From Pseudomonadota bacterium (GTDB taxonomy: Bacteria > Pseudomonadota > Alphaproteobacteria > Caulobacterales > Caulobacteraceae), in contig JAEYAO010000073.1 in assembly GCA_023456105.1 (NCBI GenBank), forward strand, positions 1 through 44,527: a stretch of 44,527 bases of DNA. Reading direction: 5' to 3'. The notes under the pieces were generated by a model. The model was not told the DNA's origin, ran no database searches, and saw nothing but the letters and a program-made list of their open reading frames with translations. Position numbers and translations under genes: made by a program. Position 1 is the first letter of the stretch. The number at the start of each line of letters is the position of its first letter. This document shows positions 43,041-44,527 of the stretch, one piece after another.

Positions 43041-43121
43041 AGGTTAGATGACTTGCGCCGATCGCGTCAGTGCATCACGCAGGCGACAGGCGAAGTGTGG
43101 ATGAGAGTGGTAGCGAGTTGT

Positions 43122-44054
43122 TCAGTAATGCGCCCTCCACGTCTCCGCTTCCAGCTTGACCGACTCCTCCAGCGGCGGCGGCAACACGAACAGCCCCGGT
43201 GCGACCGATAGGTCGTGGAGGCGGTAGAGGCGCCAGGCGGCGGGGTGTTCGAGGGAGACCTCGCGCTCGGTGCGGGTCAGGTAGAAGGGCGTGGTGGGGC
43301 CGCCTCGGGTGGCCTTGACCTCGATCAGGCGCTCGGCCCCGGTGGGGTCGAAGCTTTTGATGTCGTAGCCGGCGCCGTCGCCGTGTTCCTGGCTGGTCCA
43401 TTCGATGCGGCGGGCGAGGTCGGGGCGATCGGCGGCGGTCAGGCGGGCGCGTTCGTGGTGGAAGACCTGTTCCTCTCCCAGCAGGCCGAGCGCGCGGTTG
43501 CGGTGGTCGCGGGCGGCGGGGTCGTATTTGCGGACAAGGCGGGCGAGGCCCTCTGGGCGCGGCGCGCGGGGCGGGCCGGGGGGAGGGGCTTCGGTGAGGG
43601 TGAGGGTTTGAATCTCTCCGTCTCCGCCGAACCTTGAGGCGGGTTCGGAGACTCCGGCGAAAGTCTGAGTGTGAGGCTGGCCCCCCCCACCACTTCGTGG
43701 TCCCCCTCCCCCAAAATGGGGGAGGAGAGAGAAGGCGTTGTCGGCGAGGACCTCCGGGTGGGCGTCGAGGTGGCGGTCGATGGCGTCGAAGATGGCGGCT
43801 TGGTAGTTGGCTAAGGGGCGATAGCCGCGCACCGTCGGCAGGCCGAGCTCGCTGGCGACGGCCGAGATGTTCATGTGCTTGAACTCGACCGAGCGGTGGC
43901 TGCGGCCCGTCTGCTCCATCAGGGCGCGGGCGCGGTGCGCCTTGACGAAGGGCTGCCCGGCGGCGTCGAGCGCGAGCATGGCGAAGTAGTCGGCGACTAT
44001 GGCGTCGAGCTCGTCAGCCCTCCAGTCTGTTCCGGTCTTTGCTGGGCTGGCCAC
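43122..44054 (-). CDS. DUF3883 nuclease-like protein with in-frame repeat insertion
   Basis: 310 residues. The first 105 residues form a helical domain with an RSHRSVEFKHMNISAVASELGL segment. The C-terminal 135 residues are DUF3883-like: LLGEEQVFHHERARL, RIEWTSQEHGDGAGYDI, and IEVKATRGG, which has the Asp-x(n)-Glu-x-Lys signature of the restriction endonuclease fold. Between them lies a Gly/Ser/Pro/Thr-rich linker of about 60 residues coded by repeat copy 4 and adjoining bases. Possibly a DNA defence or repair nuclease; it sits beside the Xre/RES pair. Start ATG 44054 is the best-supported. Confidence 0.85.
   Translation of the reverse strand: MASPAKTGTDWRADELDAIVADYFAMLALDAAGQPFVKAHRARALMEQTGRSHRSVEFKHMNISAVASELGLPTVRGYRPLANYQAAIFDAIDRHLDAHPEVLADNAFSLLPHFGGGGPRSGGGGQPHTQTFAGVSEPASRFGGDGEIQTLTLTEAPPPGPPRAPRPEGLARLVRKYDPAARDHRNRALGLLGEEQVFHHERARLTAADRPDLARRIEWTSQEHGDGAGYDIKSFDPTGAERLIEVKATRGGPTTPFYLTRTEREVSLEHPAAWRLYRLHDLSVAPGLFVLPPPLEESVKLEAETWRAHY
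43680..43727. repeat. Palindromic GC-rich repeat, copy 4 (half element inside DUF3883 gene)
   Basis: Read on the minus strand it begins with the palindromic end TCCTCCCCC-ATTTT-GGGGGAGG, then GGACCACGAAGTGGTGG with the hairpin ACCAC-GAA-GTGGT, the same as copy 3. The second half of the element seems to be missing or strongly changed; the stretch 43610-43680 is also unusual and may belong to it. It lies in frame and encodes FGGGGPRSGGGG on the coding strand. Confidence 0.75.
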
Positions 44055-44237
44055 GGCGTCTCCTGTTTCGGAGACTAGCGGCGGACGCGCGATTGACCAG
44101 GTCCGATCAAGGCTGCCGCCGTGTTACGCGGGTCAAGACGATCTATGTCGCATCTCAGCTCTCCGCTGCACGGGCGTTTGACGGCCGACCAGCCCGACTT
44201 ACCCGCCGTAGCTGACCCTTCCGCTAGGCTCCCCGCC

Positions 44238-44527
44238 ATGACCCGCGCCTATGCCGAAGCTCCCGCCACCCACTATCGCCTGACGGCGGAGACCTGGGCG
44301 ATCATCGCCGAGGAGTACAAGAACGGGGCGACGGCCAAGGCGCTGGGGGCCAAGTGGAAGGTGGCGCCGTCCTCGGTCTATCGCTACGCCTGCCGCGACG
44401 GCTTCACCAAGAAGTCCATGGGCGATGCGCGGGCGCGGGCCCATGCGCGGATGGTGGAGGAGGAGGAGGGCGCGGCGCGGGCGCTGAAACCCACGGGGTC
44501 GCGCGCGCTGGCCGGGCTGTTTTCGCC
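44238..44527 (+). CDS. Hypothetical helix-turn-helix-like protein (partial, runs off the window)
   Basis: 96 codons from ATG 44238 without a stop. The protein has a helix-turn-helix-like section, AIIAEEYKNGATAKALGAKWKVAPSSVYRYA, in the style of small phage or transposase-type DNA-binding proteins, then a basic region and a run of Glu (MVEEEEGAA). No ribosome binding site is clear. I do not recognise the family. It diverges from the DUF3883 gene with 183 bases between starts; nothing else was seen in that gap. Confidence 0.6.
   Translation, partial: MTRAYAEAPATHYRLTAETWAIIAEEYKNGATAKALGAKWKVAPSSVYRYACRDGFTKKSMGDARARAHARMVEEEEGAARALKPTGSRALAGLFS

Overview
This window is about 44.5 kb of high-GC (roughly 68-70%) bacterial chromosome. 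It reads as an alphaproteobacterium of the Caulobacterales, most like Brevundimonas or Caulobacter. The evidence is the ctaC-D-B-(coxF)-G-E-SURF1 cytochrome oxidase order leading into an M16 peptidase, a GNAT acetyltransferase and a PdeA-like GEDEF/EAL phosphodiesterase, together with a DUF4908 protein and an EcfG-type (GGAAC-N16-CGTT) promoter. The genus is inferred from gene content, not from a search. No rRNA, tRNA, CRISPR array or insertion sequence was seen.

Layout. 1-5872 (+) is the aa3 cytochrome c oxidase operon: the ctaC tail, ctaD, a small membrane ORF, ctaB, a CoxF-like small protein, ctaG, ctaE and SURF1. 5794-13154 holds an M16 peptidase, a divergent hydrolase/TetR pair, a GNAT enzyme, pdeA, two very small divergent genes with back-to-back EcfG-like promoters, YqgE, a peroxiredoxin and a Vsr-type endonuclease. 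13058-17750 (-) is a tight operon (methyltransferase, SixA phosphatase, DUF952, pyrD) followed by a hybrid histidine kinase. 17797-22433 holds gloB, a DUF4908 protein, a frameshifted zinc alcohol dehydrogenase, a DUF72 protein and a two-domain membrane protein. 22504-28931 (-) runs MerR regulator, two acyl-CoA dehydrogenases, yefM-yoeB toxin-antitoxin, rsmE, gshA. 28983-32589 has a DUF2256 protein, DoxX, SelO and NhaA. 32807-39756 has a TonB-dependent receptor and an RND efflux pump pair. lepA (39961-41769) is followed by a lower-GC islet with an Xre/RES toxin-antitoxin pair, then a DUF3883 nuclease-like gene and a gene cut by the window end.

The most unusual feature is a family of GC-rich palindromic repeats in four copies. 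Two lie between genes and two lie in frame inside genes (rsmE and the DUF3883 gene). Their inner hairpin stems differ in base sequence but keep pairing, and the outer ends of the two intergenic copies supply the ribosome binding sites of the next genes. Other points worth attention are: yefM-yoeB joined by ATGA overlaps to rsmE; a tandem-palindrome operator with a probable leaderless antitoxin start; a 59-codon gene and its divergent partner sharing an EcfG-like double promoter; candidate operators for the TetR, MerR and DoxX genes; and CTG as the only plausible start for two genes that overlap the stop codon of the gene before.
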